Of a stretch of DNA of 54,252 nucleotides, positions 34,764 through 43,708 are shown in pieces (positions within the stretch are counted from its first letter, which is position 1; every line of letters begins with the position of its first letter). The stretch is taken from the NCBI GenBank assembly GCA_017441605.1, contig JAFRXD010000069.1, positions 1-54,252 on the forward strand, given 5' to 3'. Position numbers and translations under genes: made by a program. The notes beneath the pieces are model-generated. The model made no database searches. It saw only the letters and a list, made by a program, of their open reading frames with translations, and was not told the origin of the DNA. Source of the DNA: Thermoguttaceae bacterium. GTDB taxonomy: Bacteria > Planctomycetota > Planctomycetia > Pirellulales > Thermoguttaceae.

Positions 34764-35843
34764 TCAGTAGGTGGCGGAGGCGGTTCCGTTGGGGGACACG
34801 GAGATCGGGGTTCCGTCGGGGAGAGGGCGCATCGCCATTTGGTATTTGAGGGAAAAGAGGGCCTTTTTGACGTCGCGCAGGTACTGGAAGGAGTCGGGGT
34901 AGACGAACACGGTGATCGCGGCGTCGTCGCGGTCGTATTTGAGGAGGGCTCGGTAAAAATCGGACTCCTTGCTCGCGAGGGCGACGTCGACCGGCTCGCC
35001 GATCTCGTCGTTGATCGGGACGCACTCGCCGTAGCGCAACTGCATATAGTAGCTCGTCCCGTTGGCGTCGCGCGAGGAGGTTATGTCGACGACGTAGCGG
35101 AACGTAAATTTTTCGACCGGCCCGATTTTGTCCTCGATTGTCTTTTGCGTTAGATCGCCTCGGAAATTCTTGAACGAGAGGCGCAGGCGCTCCTGGAACT
35201 CGTTGAGCGGGACGTGGGCGATCCGGCCGTTCTTCAGGCGAAAGAACCCTTCCCGCCCCTCTTCGACGCGTTTGGAAATCGGAGTCGGCAGGTTTTCCAA
35301 GACGGTCGCTTTGGGCCGCGCGGCCTCGAGGGCCGTCTTTTCGCGCAAGAGATCCTCGCGGGTCTTTTCCCTCGCGAAGATCTCGCTTTTTAGGGCGAAC
35401 TCGGCGCGCTCGCTCTCCTCGCGGTTCTGCGCCTCGGCGCGAATCGCGGCGTCGAGCTCGGCGGACTCGGCGAGCAGCTCGCGGTACTCCTCCTCGGCGG
35501 CGTCCGCCTGTTGGCGCACCATAAGGAGGGTTTCGCCGCTCTCGTTCGCGGTTTGCCCCTCGGTTTCCAGCTTTTGACGCGCTTGGGTCAGGGCGTCGGC
35601 GGCGGCGACGTACTCCGCGCGACGAGCCGTCTCCGCCTCGTCCTCGGGGGAAACGACCTCCTCGCTCGCGTCGGGAATTCGCGAAGCCAAAACGGCGTCG
35701 CGCGCGCGGGCCCCCGCGACCATTACCAAGATAATCAAAATGCCGACAAGATTCGACACGACGTCCAAGAACGAATCTTGCCCGTCGTCGACGGTCTCCG
35801 GTCCTCGCCTTCTCCTTCGGCGAAATGCGAGTCGTTTTTTCAT
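34764..35843 (-). CDS. ExbD/TolR-like membrane protein with coiled coil
   Basis: 359 residues. A very basic N-terminus (RRRRRR, residues 8-13) precedes one membrane helix (residues about 24-44) that resembles ExbD/TolR/MotB-type proton-path helices, SFLDVVSNLVGILIILVMV, with Asp27 in the expected place. Residues about 70-190 form a long Glu/Ala/Arg coiled coil. The C-terminal 170 residues are a mixed domain (HVPLNEFQERL, GPVEKFTFRYVVD, AAITVFVYPDSFQYLRD). Such proteins are widespread in Planctomycetes beside MotA/TolQ-like genes, but none is found here. I chose ATG at 35843, which has GGAG about 8 bases upstream; the longer frame would put non-conserved residues before the basic start. It is divergent from the propeller gene. 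Confidence 0.8.
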   Translation of the reverse strand: MKKRLAFRRRRRRGPETVDDGQDSFLDVVSNLVGILIILVMVAGARARDAVLASRIPDASEEVVSPEDEAETARRAEYVAAADALTQARQKLETEGQTANESGETLLMVRQQADAAEEEYRELLAESAELDAAIRAEAQNREESERAEFALKSEIFAREKTREDLLREKTALEAARPKATVLENLPTPISKRVEEGREGFFRLKNGRIAHVPLNEFQERLRLSFKNFRGDLTQKTIEDKIGPVEKFTFRYVVDITSSRDANGTSYYMQLRYGECVPINDEIGEPVDVALASKESDFYRALLKYDRDDAAITVFVYPDSFQYLRDVKKALFSLKYQMAMRPLPDGTPISVSPNGTASATY

Positions 35844-35933
35844 AGGAACACTCCGTTGCGACGCGCCTCGAGTCCGTTCGAGACGCGTTGGAATCGTAGC
35901 AAAAGGGGGGCGACGGCGCAAGGTTGATTTTTC

Positions 35934-35962
35934 CCGAGCGCGGGGGTATAATGCCGGAGCGG
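35934..35962 (+). promoter_or_regulatory. Sigma70-type promoter of the propeller protein gene
   Basis: TTGATT (35934-35939), 17-base spacer, perfect TATAAT (35957-35962). The predicted start near 35969 leaves about 44 nt of leader. Confidence 0.8.
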
Positions 35963-36012
35963 TCGAGCCGTTCGATCGCGAGCGCAACGCGAAACGCGAA
36001 CAAGGAGCGAGT

Positions 36013-37032
36013 ATGAAACGAACGAGGAATTGGACGATATTGGGTCTTTTGGTCGTCGCGGCGAGCGTCGTCGCGTCGACTTGCGCGGGGGCGGAGTTAA
36101 AAAGCGCGGAAGAGCTCGCGAACTACTTGAAGAGCCGAATTGGCGAGTCGTTCGAGATTCCGACGACCTTTTCTTGCGACGTCTTAACCGCCGAGCAGCG
36201 CGACACGAAGGCGATCGTCTTCAAGAGCGGAGCCGATTGGAACAAGCCGGAATCGATCGTCTGGGAATGGGCGCCACTGGAAGCGCTCCCGGAGAACCGC
36301 GGGAAATGGTTCGCGCACATAAGCGAGGTCAAGCCGAGCGAGGGATTGGACGAGGTTCTCGTCGCGGCGTCGAGCGGAGGGGTCGCGCGAATTCGCTATT
36401 CCGACAAAAAAGTCCTGTTCTACGGCAACGCGGGGGGCAACACCCACTCGATCGCGAAACTCCCGGACGGGAACGTCGCGACGGCGTCGAGCACGGGGGC
36501 GTACGTGGGGCTTTTCGCGGTTCCGGCGGAAAACGAAACGGAGGGGGCGAAAGAGCCGACGCCGATTCTTAAGAAGTACGAGCTCGTCGGAGCGCACGGG
36601 GTGGTTTGGGACGCCAAGCGGAAGATCCTTTGGGCGCTCGGCTACAAATACATTTTGGGATTCGAGTACGTCGGAACGAAAGAGGCGCCGGAACTGAAGG
36701 AAGTCCATCGAATCGAGACGAAGGGAACCGCGGGCGGGGGGCACGATCTCTACCCCGCGCCGGGTTACGACGCGCTAATGACCACGGGGGCCGGCGTCAA
36801 CGTCTTCGATCCGGAAAACCTTAAATTCTATACGGTCTCGCCGATGAAACGGGTCAAGAGCATATCGCTTTCCCCCGAGGGAGTTCCGCTTATGCAGCGG
36901 GCGGTCGAAGAGTGGTGGTCGGAGACGATCTTTTACGGGGACGACAAAGACTCGGCGGTCGGAACGTATTCCGGGGCTAGGTTTTACAAGGCGCGTTGGT
37001 TCGCGCCCAACGACTGGAGCGACGGGAAATAG
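36013..37032 (+). CDS. Exported beta-propeller protein (DUF6528-like)
   Basis: 339 residues. AAGGAG precedes ATG 36013. The first 26 residues (MKRTRNWTILGLLVVAASVV then ASTCAGA) are a signal peptide; the Cys at the end of it is not in a good lipobox. The rest is built of repeated four-strand units: VLVAASSGGVARIRYSDKKV, THSIAKLPDGNVATASSTGA, GVVWDAKRKILWALGYKYIL and HDLYPAPGYDALMTTGAGVN. These look like a six-bladed propeller of the DUF6528 kind. The activity is unknown; propellers of this group are often sugar-related or scaffolds. A clear promoter and terminator make it a one-gene unit. Confidence 0.82.
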   Translation: MKRTRNWTILGLLVVAASVVASTCAGAELKSAEELANYLKSRIGESFEIPTTFSCDVLTAEQRDTKAIVFKSGADWNKPESIVWEWAPLEALPENRGKWFAHISEVKPSEGLDEVLVAASSGGVARIRYSDKKVLFYGNAGGNTHSIAKLPDGNVATASSTGAYVGLFAVPAENETEGAKEPTPILKKYELVGAHGVVWDAKRKILWALGYKYILGFEYVGTKEAPELKEVHRIETKGTAGGGHDLYPAPGYDALMTTGAGVNVFDPENLKFYTVSPMKRVKSISLSPEGVPLMQRAVEEWWSETIFYGDDKDSAVGTYSGARFYKARWFAPNDWSDGK

Positions 37033-37062
37033 CGCGTCGCTCGGCCAGTCCCCCAATCGACG

Positions 37063-37105
37063 AAAAAGGCGCCTCGAGCGAAAAAATCGCTCGAGACGCC
37101 TTTTT
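37063..37105. terminator. Bidirectional intrinsic terminator
   Basis: An 18-bp stem with one mismatch (AAAAAGGCGCCTCGAGCG / CGCTCGAGACGCCTTTTT) and a 7-nt loop lies between convergent genes ending at 37032 and 37137, with T tracts in both directions. Confidence 0.92.
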
Positions 37106-37136
37106 TCCATCGGGTCGAAAGGACGGCGCCGCTCGA

Positions 37137-40100
37137 CTATTGTTTCGCCCCGGCGCTCTTGGCGAGGGCGGCGCGCTTTCTCGCGCGCTTCGACGTTCCG
37201 ACGCCAAAGAGGATCGAGTAGAAGATCGGGGCGACGTAAAGGGTTAGCGCGGTCGCGAAGATCAGCCCGAACATAATGGCGGTCGCCATCGAGTCGAAGA
37301 GGGGATCCCGCAATAGCGGAACCATGCCGACGATGACCGTGAGAGCGGCGACGGTAACGGGTCGCATTCTCTCGACGGAGGCGTCGACGATGGCGTCGTA
37401 GGGGGACTCTCCGTTCTTCAACTCCTCGTCGATCTGGTCCATAAGGACGACGCCGTTTCGGACCATCATGCCGAGCAAACTCATCGCGCCGATAAGGGCC
37501 ATGAACCCGAACGGCTTGCCCATAATCAACATACCGATCGTAACGCCAATGCTCGCCAAAGGGAACGTCATGAGCACGATCAGGGGCTGGCGCAACCCGT
37601 TAAAGAGCGCGACAACGATAATTGCCATCAAAATAAAGGCGATCGGGGTAACTTTCGCGAGGGCCTTCGTCGCGTCTTGCGAGCGCTCGTATTGACCGCC
37701 CCATTCGAGTCGGTATCCCTCGGGCAGCTCGATCGATTCCAGCTCGGGTCGAACGCGGGCGAGGAGATCGGACCAATTTCCGTTGATCGGGTCGGCGCCG
37801 ACGGTGATCGTCGGGACGCGATTTCGTCGGGCGATAATCCCGCGCTCCCAGCGAACGCTCGTCGAATCGGAGACTTGCGAAAGAGGAACGCTCTTGGCGG
37901 CGAGCCCCCAAACGGGAACGTTTTTCAGGGTTTCGGAATTGTCGCGATCTTCGGGCGCGGCGCGCAAGGCGATCGGGAGATTCTCCTCTCCGTCGGCGAA
38001 GACGCCGCAGGGGATACCTTTCGTCGCCCACCGAAGAGCGAAGATCGCTTGACTTCGGGAGACGAGGGCGCGTCGTCCTTTCGGTTGCGAATAGTTCGGG
38101 GCCCAGGCTGGGATCGATTGTCGCCAGTCGTCGCGAACGAATTTGGCGTCGGGATCGGCGCGCAAAATCTCCTTCGCGCGGTCGGCGATTTCTCGCAAGA
38201 CGTCCGGATCGGGGCCGCTGAATCGCGCCTCGACTTCGGACTTTGTCGTGGGCCCCATCGCGAAGCGCTGAGCGCGAACCTCCGCCTCGGGACAATTCTT
38301 AATCGCCCATTCCTCGGTCGGTTCGAGGAGTTCGGAAATGCGATCGAGGGAATCGACGTTCGCGACGATTTGCGCGTAGCTCGAGTTGTTGACCTCGGGC
38401 TCGTAGGGCAAATAGAATCTGGGGGGACCGGCGCCGATAAAGCTCGCGACGCAGGTTACGCCCTCGCGCTCGCGAAGGTAATCTTCGAGCTTGCGCAAAT
38501 CCTCCGACGTTTTTGCGATCGAGGTTCCCTCTGGTTCCCAGAAGTCAATCATAAACTGGGTTCGCTGCGCGCGCGGGAAGAAAATCCGCGGCACCCGTTC
38601 GAACCCCAAAAAGGCCGCGTAAAGGGCGAGGCAAAGGACGATAATCGTAAGGTATCGAAAACGCAACGCCGCTTCCAGCGTCCCGCGATAGAAGCGATAA
38701 ACAAACCCGCCGTGCGGATCCTTGTTCTTGGCGCTCGGTTTCACTTTGACGAACATATAGTAGACGACCGGGGTCTGCAGCATCGCGACGAACCAGCTGA
38801 TCATCAGCGAGAAGCCGACGACGATAAAGAGCGAACCGGCGTATTCCCCCGTCATATTGGGAGATAAGTAGACGGGCCAAAAGGCGAGGGCTCCGACGAT
38901 CGTGGCGCCGAGCAGTTGTTTCGCCGCCCGATTCGTTCCCTCGACGCACGCCTCTTTTCGCTCGACGCCGCGCTGCATTCTCACGAGGATCAAGTCGCCG
39001 ACGACGACGGCGTCGTCGACCAAGATGCCGAGCGCGACGATCAGGGCGCCGAGGGAGGTTCTCTGCAGGTCGACGCCAAGCGCTTTAAGGACGCAGAACG
39101 TTCCCAAAATAACGATTAACAGACTGCTCGTAATGAGGATCCCGCTCTTCCACCCCATCGCGATCATGACGACGACGGTAACGATGATAATCGCCTCGCG
39201 CAGGTTTTTCGTAAAGGCTTTTACGGAAACCTGGACGCTGTCCGGCTGAAAGCTCACGGGGAGGATATCGAACCCGACGGGCAAATTCGCCTTGGCGCGC
39301 TCGATAATATCCTCGACTTCCTCGCCCATCTTCGGGACGTTGCCGTTCGGAATCGGCGAAAGGGCGATCCCGACGCATCGCTCGCCGTTGACGCGCATAA
39401 TCTGCGACGGGTCGTCGTTTGGAACGCGAACGACGTTGGCGACGTCTTTGAGCCGAATTTGCCGGGCGCCGTCGCCGCGGGCCTCGGTCAAACGCGAGGC
39501 GATCCCCTCGAGGGACGTTTCCTCGAGATATCCGGAGGCGATTCCGAGAACGCCGGCCGCGTCGCCGTCGGGGATCAGGAGATTCTCGATCTCTTCGAGG
39601 GACTCGAACTTACCGGAGGGGGCGACGCGAACTTTCGCGCCGTCCAACTTCATCGTCCCGGCGTCGGCGATTAAATTCTGGGATTGAAGCGCGAGGAGAA
39701 TTTGCTCGGGTCGAATATTAAGCTCGGCCATTCTGGCGCGAGAAATCTCGACCTCGACGCGCTCTTCGGGGAGCCCCCACAACTCGACGCGCCGCACTTG
39801 ATCGACGAGCAAGAACTCTTTTTGCAATTCCCTGGCGCGCTCGATCAATTCGGCGTCGGAAAACCCGTCGGCGACGAGAGCGAAGACGCAGCCGTAGACG
39901 TCGCCGAAATCGTCCTTAACGATCGGGGGTAGGGCCTCGATCGGGAGCTGGGTCTTGACGAGGGCCATTTTATTGCGCAAATCCTGCCACAACTCGGGCA
40001 TTTGCTCTTTCTCGGTTTCCTCGACGAGATCGACGAACACCATAGAGAGGCCGGGCTTGGAGATAGAGCGAACCCGGGATAGATTTTTGATTTGCTGAGC

Positions 40101-40307
40101 GGCTCGCTCGACGACGTTGGTAACGCGCTCCTCGATTTCGTCGGCGGAGGCGCCGGGGCATAGGGTAACGACGACCGCCGTCTTCACGGCGAACTCCGGA
40201 TCCTCCAAGCGCCCCAGCGTGAAATAGGACCAAATACCGCCGACGACGACTAAGAAAACGCAAAAACCAACGACGACGCGATGCTCGACGGCGTAACGCG
40301 GCAACAT
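37137..40307 (-). CDS. RND-family efflux pump inner-membrane subunit
   Basis: 1056 residues with the AcrB-type plan: TM1 at residues 10-30, large periplasmic loop, TM2-6 (about 365-535), TM7 (about 545-565), second loop, TM8-12 (about 875-1040). TM4 has the proton-relay pair Asp-Asp in ALGILVDDAVVVGD. In TM10 the usual relay Lys is replaced by Arg (LLGMMVRNGVVLMD). RND pumps of this type export drugs, dyes or other hydrophobic compounds using the proton gradient, together with an adaptor and a TolC-like channel. The adaptor is encoded 16 bases upstream. GGGAGG precedes the ATG at 40307. No outer-membrane channel gene is present, so a channel encoded elsewhere must be used. The substrate is not predictable. 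Confidence 0.94.
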   Translation of the reverse strand: MLPRYAVEHRVVVGFCVFLVVVGGIWSYFTLGRLEDPEFAVKTAVVVTLCPGASADEIEERVTNVVERAAQQIKNLSRVRSISKPGLSMVFVDLVEETEKEQMPELWQDLRNKMALVKTQLPIEALPPIVKDDFGDVYGCVFALVADGFSDAELIERARELQKEFLLVDQVRRVELWGLPEERVEVEISRARMAELNIRPEQILLALQSQNLIADAGTMKLDGAKVRVAPSGKFESLEEIENLLIPDGDAAGVLGIASGYLEETSLEGIASRLTEARGDGARQIRLKDVANVVRVPNDDPSQIMRVNGERCVGIALSPIPNGNVPKMGEEVEDIIERAKANLPVGFDILPVSFQPDSVQVSVKAFTKNLREAIIIVTVVVMIAMGWKSGILITSSLLIVILGTFCVLKALGVDLQRTSLGALIVALGILVDDAVVVGDLILVRMQRGVERKEACVEGTNRAAKQLLGATIVGALAFWPVYLSPNMTGEYAGSLFIVVGFSLMISWFVAMLQTPVVYYMFVKVKPSAKNKDPHGGFVYRFYRGTLEAALRFRYLTIIVLCLALYAAFLGFERVPRIFFPRAQRTQFMIDFWEPEGTSIAKTSEDLRKLEDYLREREGVTCVASFIGAGPPRFYLPYEPEVNNSSYAQIVANVDSLDRISELLEPTEEWAIKNCPEAEVRAQRFAMGPTTKSEVEARFSGPDPDVLREIADRAKEILRADPDAKFVRDDWRQSIPAWAPNYSQPKGRRALVSRSQAIFALRWATKGIPCGVFADGEENLPIALRAAPEDRDNSETLKNVPVWGLAAKSVPLSQVSDSTSVRWERGIIARRNRVPTITVGADPINGNWSDLLARVRPELESIELPEGYRLEWGGQYERSQDATKALAKVTPIAFILMAIIVVALFNGLRQPLIVLMTFPLASIGVTIGMLIMGKPFGFMALIGAMSLLGMMVRNGVVLMDQIDEELKNGESPYDAIVDASVERMRPVTVAALTVIVGMVPLLRDPLFDSMATAIMFGLIFATALTLYVAPIFYSILFGVGTSKRARKRAALAKSAGAKQ

Positions 40308-40323
40308 AATCGGACCTCCCGTC

Positions 40324-41637
40324 TCAAAGTTTAACTTCTTGACCGTCGGTCAGAAAACGCGCGCCGGCGGAGACGATCGTCTCGCCTCCTCGAAGCCCGT
40401 CCAAGATTTGCGCGCGGTCGCCGACCAAGGCGCCGACTTTCACCTCGCGCCGGGAAACGGTCGATTTCTCCAAGTCGACGACCCACGCGAACGATTTCTT
40501 CGAGACGGCGCCTCCGTCCTCGTTTTCGGACTCGGACAGATCGCCGACCAAGGCGGACGCGGGGATCGTTACGAACTCGCTCGAATCTTTGAGGGTCAGC
40601 TCGGCGACTCCGACCATTCCGACGAGAAGCCCGTCGCCCGGCTCGGAGTCGATCGAAATCGTCGCGAGGTAGGAGCGGTTGCCCTTTTGAACGGCCGAAG
40701 AGGTTTGCTTGAGGGTCGCGGAAAAGGTCTTGCCGGGAACGGAGTCGAATCGGCATTTAATCGACTCGACGTCCCCTTGACGCGCGATGAACTCCTCGGA
40801 AACGCTCAATTCGCCCTCGAACGTCGAATCGTCGACGAGAGTCAGGATCGCGACGCCGGGAAGGATCGTCTCGTGATTGTCGAAGAATTTTTCGGAAACG
40901 ACGCCGGAAAACGGCGCGACCAATTCGGCGTCCTTTAGTTTATTGCGCGCGAGCTCGAGATCGACTTTCAACCCCGCGATTTTGGCGCGAACCATTTCGA
41001 TCTCTTCGTCGCGCGAGCCCTTGTTCGCCTTTTCGAGCGTCTTCTCGGCGGCGGTCTCGGCGGCGAGCGCCCCGTCGTAGGTCGTCTTCGCGAGGTCGTA
41101 CTGGACGTCGGACACGGAGCCGTCCTTGTGCAGGCTCTCCATGCGCTCGAACTGTTTCTTCGCGGTCGCCAACTGCGATTTCGCGGCTTCGAGGGCCGCT
41201 TCCAGCGACGCGACGTCCTCGGAGCGCGCCCCGGTCTCCATCGCGCTCAGCCCGGCGCTCGCCTCTTCGATCATCTTCTCGACCCGCTGAACGGCGAGTT
41301 GGTAATCGCGAGGATCCAATTTGGCGACGACGTCGCCCTCCGCGAAACGGGTTCCGACTTTCGCGTCGAAGTCGACGAGCCGCCCGGGCACGCGGAACGA
41401 CAGTTTCGCGGTCGCGCCGCCTTTGACGAAGACCGGAAAGGAGCCGATCTCGTCTCGCGAGCCGTCGGGAATTTCGTAGACCTGAACCGGGCGAGGCGCG
41501 CCGGACGGGACGGCGGAATCGGGATCGACCGGCGCGGTCTTCTCGCGCTCGCAAGCCGCGTTGGACATAAGCGGCGCCAAAAGGAGGAGCGCCGCGAGGA
41601 ACCGCGCGCCGCGCCGACGATTTTTCGAGTTGGTCAT
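40324..41637 (-). CDS. RND efflux pump periplasmic adaptor (membrane fusion protein)
   Basis: 437 residues. The N-terminal leader ends LLLLAPLMSNAAC, a possible though imperfect lipobox, so the protein may be lipid-anchored. The sequence then follows the adaptor plan: a first beta-barrel/lipoyl half (GATAKLSFRVPGRLVDFDAK), a long alpha-hairpin with coiled-coil character (residues about 125-225), the second lipoyl half (LVAPFSGVVSEKFFDNHETI) and the membrane-proximal beta-barrel domain. It bridges the inner-membrane RND subunit and an outer-membrane channel. It is the first gene of the operon, with a promoter at 41713-41740. Confidence 0.93.
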   Translation of the reverse strand: MTNSKNRRRGARFLAALLLLAPLMSNAACEREKTAPVDPDSAVPSGAPRPVQVYEIPDGSRDEIGSFPVFVKGGATAKLSFRVPGRLVDFDAKVGTRFAEGDVVAKLDPRDYQLAVQRVEKMIEEASAGLSAMETGARSEDVASLEAALEAAKSQLATAKKQFERMESLHKDGSVSDVQYDLAKTTYDGALAAETAAEKTLEKANKGSRDEEIEMVRAKIAGLKVDLELARNKLKDAELVAPFSGVVSEKFFDNHETILPGVAILTLVDDSTFEGELSVSEEFIARQGDVESIKCRFDSVPGKTFSATLKQTSSAVQKGNRSYLATISIDSEPGDGLLVGMVGVAELTLKDSSEFVTIPASALVGDLSESENEDGGAVSKKSFAWVVDLEKSTVSRREVKVGALVGDRAQILDGLRGGETIVSAGARFLTDGQEVKL

Positions 41638-41712
41638 ATAAGAACCGCCTTTGCCGCGCTCGAGCGTCGAAGGACGCGAGCGCTTTAACTTCGAAACTGG
41701 TATTTATTAGTT

Positions 41713-41740
41713 ATTGTATCGACTCGCGACGATTCGTCAA
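41713..41740 (-). promoter_or_regulatory. Sigma70-type promoter of the RND operon
   Basis: On the minus strand TTGACG (41740-41735), a 16-base spacer, then TACAAT (41718-41713). Transcription would start near 41706, about 70 nt before the adaptor gene. No operator palindrome or linked regulator gene was seen. Confidence 0.75.
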
Positions 41741-41777
41741 TAAAGCGCGCCCGATCCCGACGGGGCGCGAAAAGGTC

Positions 41778-41806
41778 TTGAGCGAACCGCGCGCATTGTA
41801 TATTAT
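41778..41806 (+). promoter_or_regulatory. Sigma70-type promoter of kdsA
   Basis: TTGAGC (41778-41783), a 17-base spacer, then TATTAT (41801-41806). The predicted start near 41813 leaves about 58 nt of leader before kdsA. It is divergent from the RND promoter. Confidence 0.65.
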
Positions 41807-41870
41807 CGACCGGCGCGAGATACTCGGTAAATAGAGCCGCTCACCCCCCTACAAACGGAGCGCTTAGGCA

Positions 41871-42713
41871 ATGACTCCCAACAATCCCGTTCAAATCGGT
41901 TCGGTTCGCTGCGGTCGCGGTCAAGACTTGCTCTTGATCGCGGGTCCGTGCGTTCTGCAAAGAGAAACGTCGCTCGAAATCGCCGTCCGGCTCGTCGAAA
42001 TCGTTCGCGATTTCAAGACGCGCGGCGAGGGGCTTCAATTCGTCTTCAAAGGGTCTTTCGACAAGGCGAATCGCACGAGCGCCAATTCGTGGCGCGGCCC
42101 CGGGCTCGACGAGGGTCTGAGAATCCTCGCGGAAATCAAAGAGGCGACCGGCGCGCCGGTTACCACCGATATTCACGAAACGATCCAGGCGGAGCGCGTC
42201 GCCGAGGTCGTCGATTTAATCCAAATCCCCGCGTTTCTCGCGAGACAGACCGACTTGCTCGCCGCCGCCGCGGGAACCGGAAAGCCGGTTCACGTCAAAA
42301 AAGGGCAGTTCATGGCCCCGAAAGATATGGAGCGCGTCGTCGAAAAACTGCTCGCCTTCGGCTGCGCCAACGTCCTGCTCGGGGAGCGAGGCACGTTCTT
42401 CGGGTACGGGGCGCTCGTCAACGATTTCCGATCGCTCGTTATTATGCGTCAAATCGGGGTTCCGGTCGTTTTCGACGCGACCCACAGCGTTCAGCGCCCT
42501 AGCGCGGGGGACGGGGTATCGTCGGGCGATCGAGAGTTTGTCGCGCCGCTGGCTAGGGCGGCGGTCGCGACGGGAATCGACGCGCTCTTTTTAGAGACGC
42601 ACTTCGATCCCTCGAAATCTCCGAGCGACGGGCCCAATATGCTGCCGCTCGACGAGCTGCCGGGGCTGCTCGAAACGGTTCTCAAAATACGAAAAGCCGT
42701 TTCCGAACAATAA
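41871..42713 (+). CDS. kdsA: 3-deoxy-8-phosphooctulonate synthase (Kdo-8-P synthase)
   Basis: 280 residues, a full-length KdsA barrel. It condenses phosphoenolpyruvate with arabinose 5-phosphate to give Kdo 8-phosphate, precursor of the inner core sugar of lipopolysaccharide. Visible motifs are [66 protein letters not shown] and [15 protein letters not shown]. Cys27 in GPC, with the later His, Glu and Asp, marks the metal-dependent class (the E. coli type has Asn at this place). The usual DVTHSVQxPG reads [10 protein letters not shown] here. It has its own promoter and ends at a terminator. Confidence 0.97.
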   Translation: MTPNNPVQIGSVRCGRGQDLLLIAGPCVLQRETSLEIAVRLVEIVRDFKTRGEGLQFVFKGSFDKANRTSANSWRGPGLDEGLRILAEIKEATGAPVTTDIHETIQAERVAEVVDLIQIPAFLARQTDLLAAAAGTGKPVHVKKGQFMAPKDMERVVEKLLAFGCANVLLGERGTFFGYGALVNDFRSLVIMRQIGVPVVFDATHSVQRPSAGDGVSSGDREFVAPLARAAVATGIDALFLETHFDPSKSPSDGPNMLPLDELPGLLETVLKIRKAVSEQ

Positions 42714-42715
42714 AA

Positions 42716-42748
42716 AAAACCGCAAAGCGCGAGGCGTTTTGCGGTTTT
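42716..42748. terminator. Bidirectional terminator between kdsA and the Cys-rich gene
   Basis: An 11-bp stem AAAACCGCAAA / TTTGCGGTTTT with an 11-nt loop sits immediately after the kdsA stop. On the minus strand it runs into TTTTTTTT, so it also serves the gene ending at 42826. Confidence 0.85.
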
Positions 42749-42825
42749 CTCGTTTAGGGTCGACGGCGATAAGTCAAAGGAGAAAAAACTCGGATTTTAC
42801 CGTCGTCCTTAAAATTCCGTTACAA

Positions 42826-43491
42826 TCAGTTGCAAGCCGGGGCGACGGGAGCGCAAGCGGCGGGAGCGCAAGCCGGAACGGCGCAGTCGGCGACGGGAGC
42901 GCAAGCAACGGGAGCGCAGGTCGCGAAGCAGGGGCGAGCGAAGCGAACTTTCAAGCATTGGAAGGGCTTGAAGCAGCAGGGCGCCTTAACGCAGGGGCCG
43001 CAAACCGGAGCGCAAGCGGGAACGTCGCAGGAAGGAGCGGCGTCGCAGGTCGGAGCCGGAGCGCATTCGGCGGGAGCGCACGGGGCCGGAGCCGGAGCCG
43101 GAGCGCATTCGGCGGGAGCGCACGGGGCCGGAGCCGGAGCGCATTCGGCGGGAGCGCACGGGGCCGGAGCCGGAGCGCAATCGCAAGCGGCGGGAGCGCA
43201 AGGAGCGACGCAAACGCAAGGCTTGCACGCGGCGATGCGAGCGCAGAAGTTGGCGCGAGCGCATTTAGCGGCGGCGAAGGCGTTGCAAACGGCGCCCTTC
43301 AGGACGGCGCAGGGACGAACGCAAGGAACGCAGAACGCGGGAGCGCAGGTCGGAGCCGGAGCGCAAGTGGCCTCGCAGGTCGGGGCGACCGGAGCGCACG
43401 CGGCGGGAGCGCACGGCGCGCAGTCTTGAGCGAAGACGCTCGTGGCGACGGCGAGAACGGCGGCAACAGAAAGAAGGATACGGGTCTTCAT
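42826..43491 (-). CDS. Exported cysteine/alanine/proline repeat protein
   Basis: 221 residues with a clear signal peptide (MKTRILLSVAAVLAVATSVF, cleavage after AQ). The mature part consists of CAP, CAPA and CAPAEC-type repeats; I count 39 Cys, about 18% of the protein, and Ala and Pro make up most of the rest. A middle segment (about residues 60-95, CAVLKGAVCNAFAAAKCARA) is basic and less repetitive, and a second basic part (CFKPFQCLKVRFARPC) lies near residue 175. Exported, this would form many disulfides or bind metal. Planctomycete walls were historically reported as protein rich in cystine and proline, so a structural envelope role is plausible but not shown. AGGAGA about 10 bases upstream supports ATG 43491. 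Opposite-strand frames here are shadows of the codon repeats. Confidence 0.88.
   Translation of the reverse strand: MKTRILLSVAAVLAVATSVFAQDCAPCAPAACAPVAPTCEATCAPAPTCAPAFCVPCVRPCAVLKGAVCNAFAAAKCARANFCARIAACKPCVCVAPCAPAACDCAPAPAPCAPAECAPAPAPCAPAECAPAPAPAPCAPAECAPAPTCDAAPSCDVPACAPVCGPCVKAPCCFKPFQCLKVRFARPCFATCAPVACAPVADCAVPACAPAACAPVAPACN
43061..43174 (-). repeat. In-frame 36/42-nt tandem repeat in the Cys-rich gene
   Basis: Three identical copies of a 36-base unit lie at 43061-43102 (with one extra 6-base GCCGGA), 43103-43138 and 43139-43174. They encode the APAP-CAPAEC unit. The perfect identity, including the additional hexamer in one copy, points to recent slippage-type expansion. Confidence 0.9.
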
Positions 43492-43679
43492 CTGTAAAAA
43501 TCTCCTAAAATCGGGTTGTTACTTTCGGCTTATCGCCTAATGTTTCTTATTCGCTTTTAATCGGCTTGGAGCCGAGTGAAATTTAGCTGATTTTCTTACT
43601 TTTTTTATTCGCCCCATTCAACGCATTTTAACGAGTAAACCTCGCCGCGAAAGGCGCGATAACGCGAACGTCGTATACC

Positions 43680-43708
43680 AGTATAAACAGGGCGCCGCAA
43701 CTTTTCAA
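43680..43708 (-). promoter_or_regulatory. Sigma70-type promoter of the Cys-rich gene
   Basis: On the minus strand TTGAAA (43708-43703), a 17-base spacer, then TATACT (43685-43680). The predicted start near 43673 gives a leader of about 180 nt. Confidence 0.75.

Noticed and set aside
42739..43497. Gly/Ala/Ser-rich plus-strand frames opposite the Cys-rich gene
   Set aside because: Two overlapping plus-strand frames are open only because of the repeat composition. The minus-strand frame has a signal peptide, ribosome-binding site, promoter and terminator.
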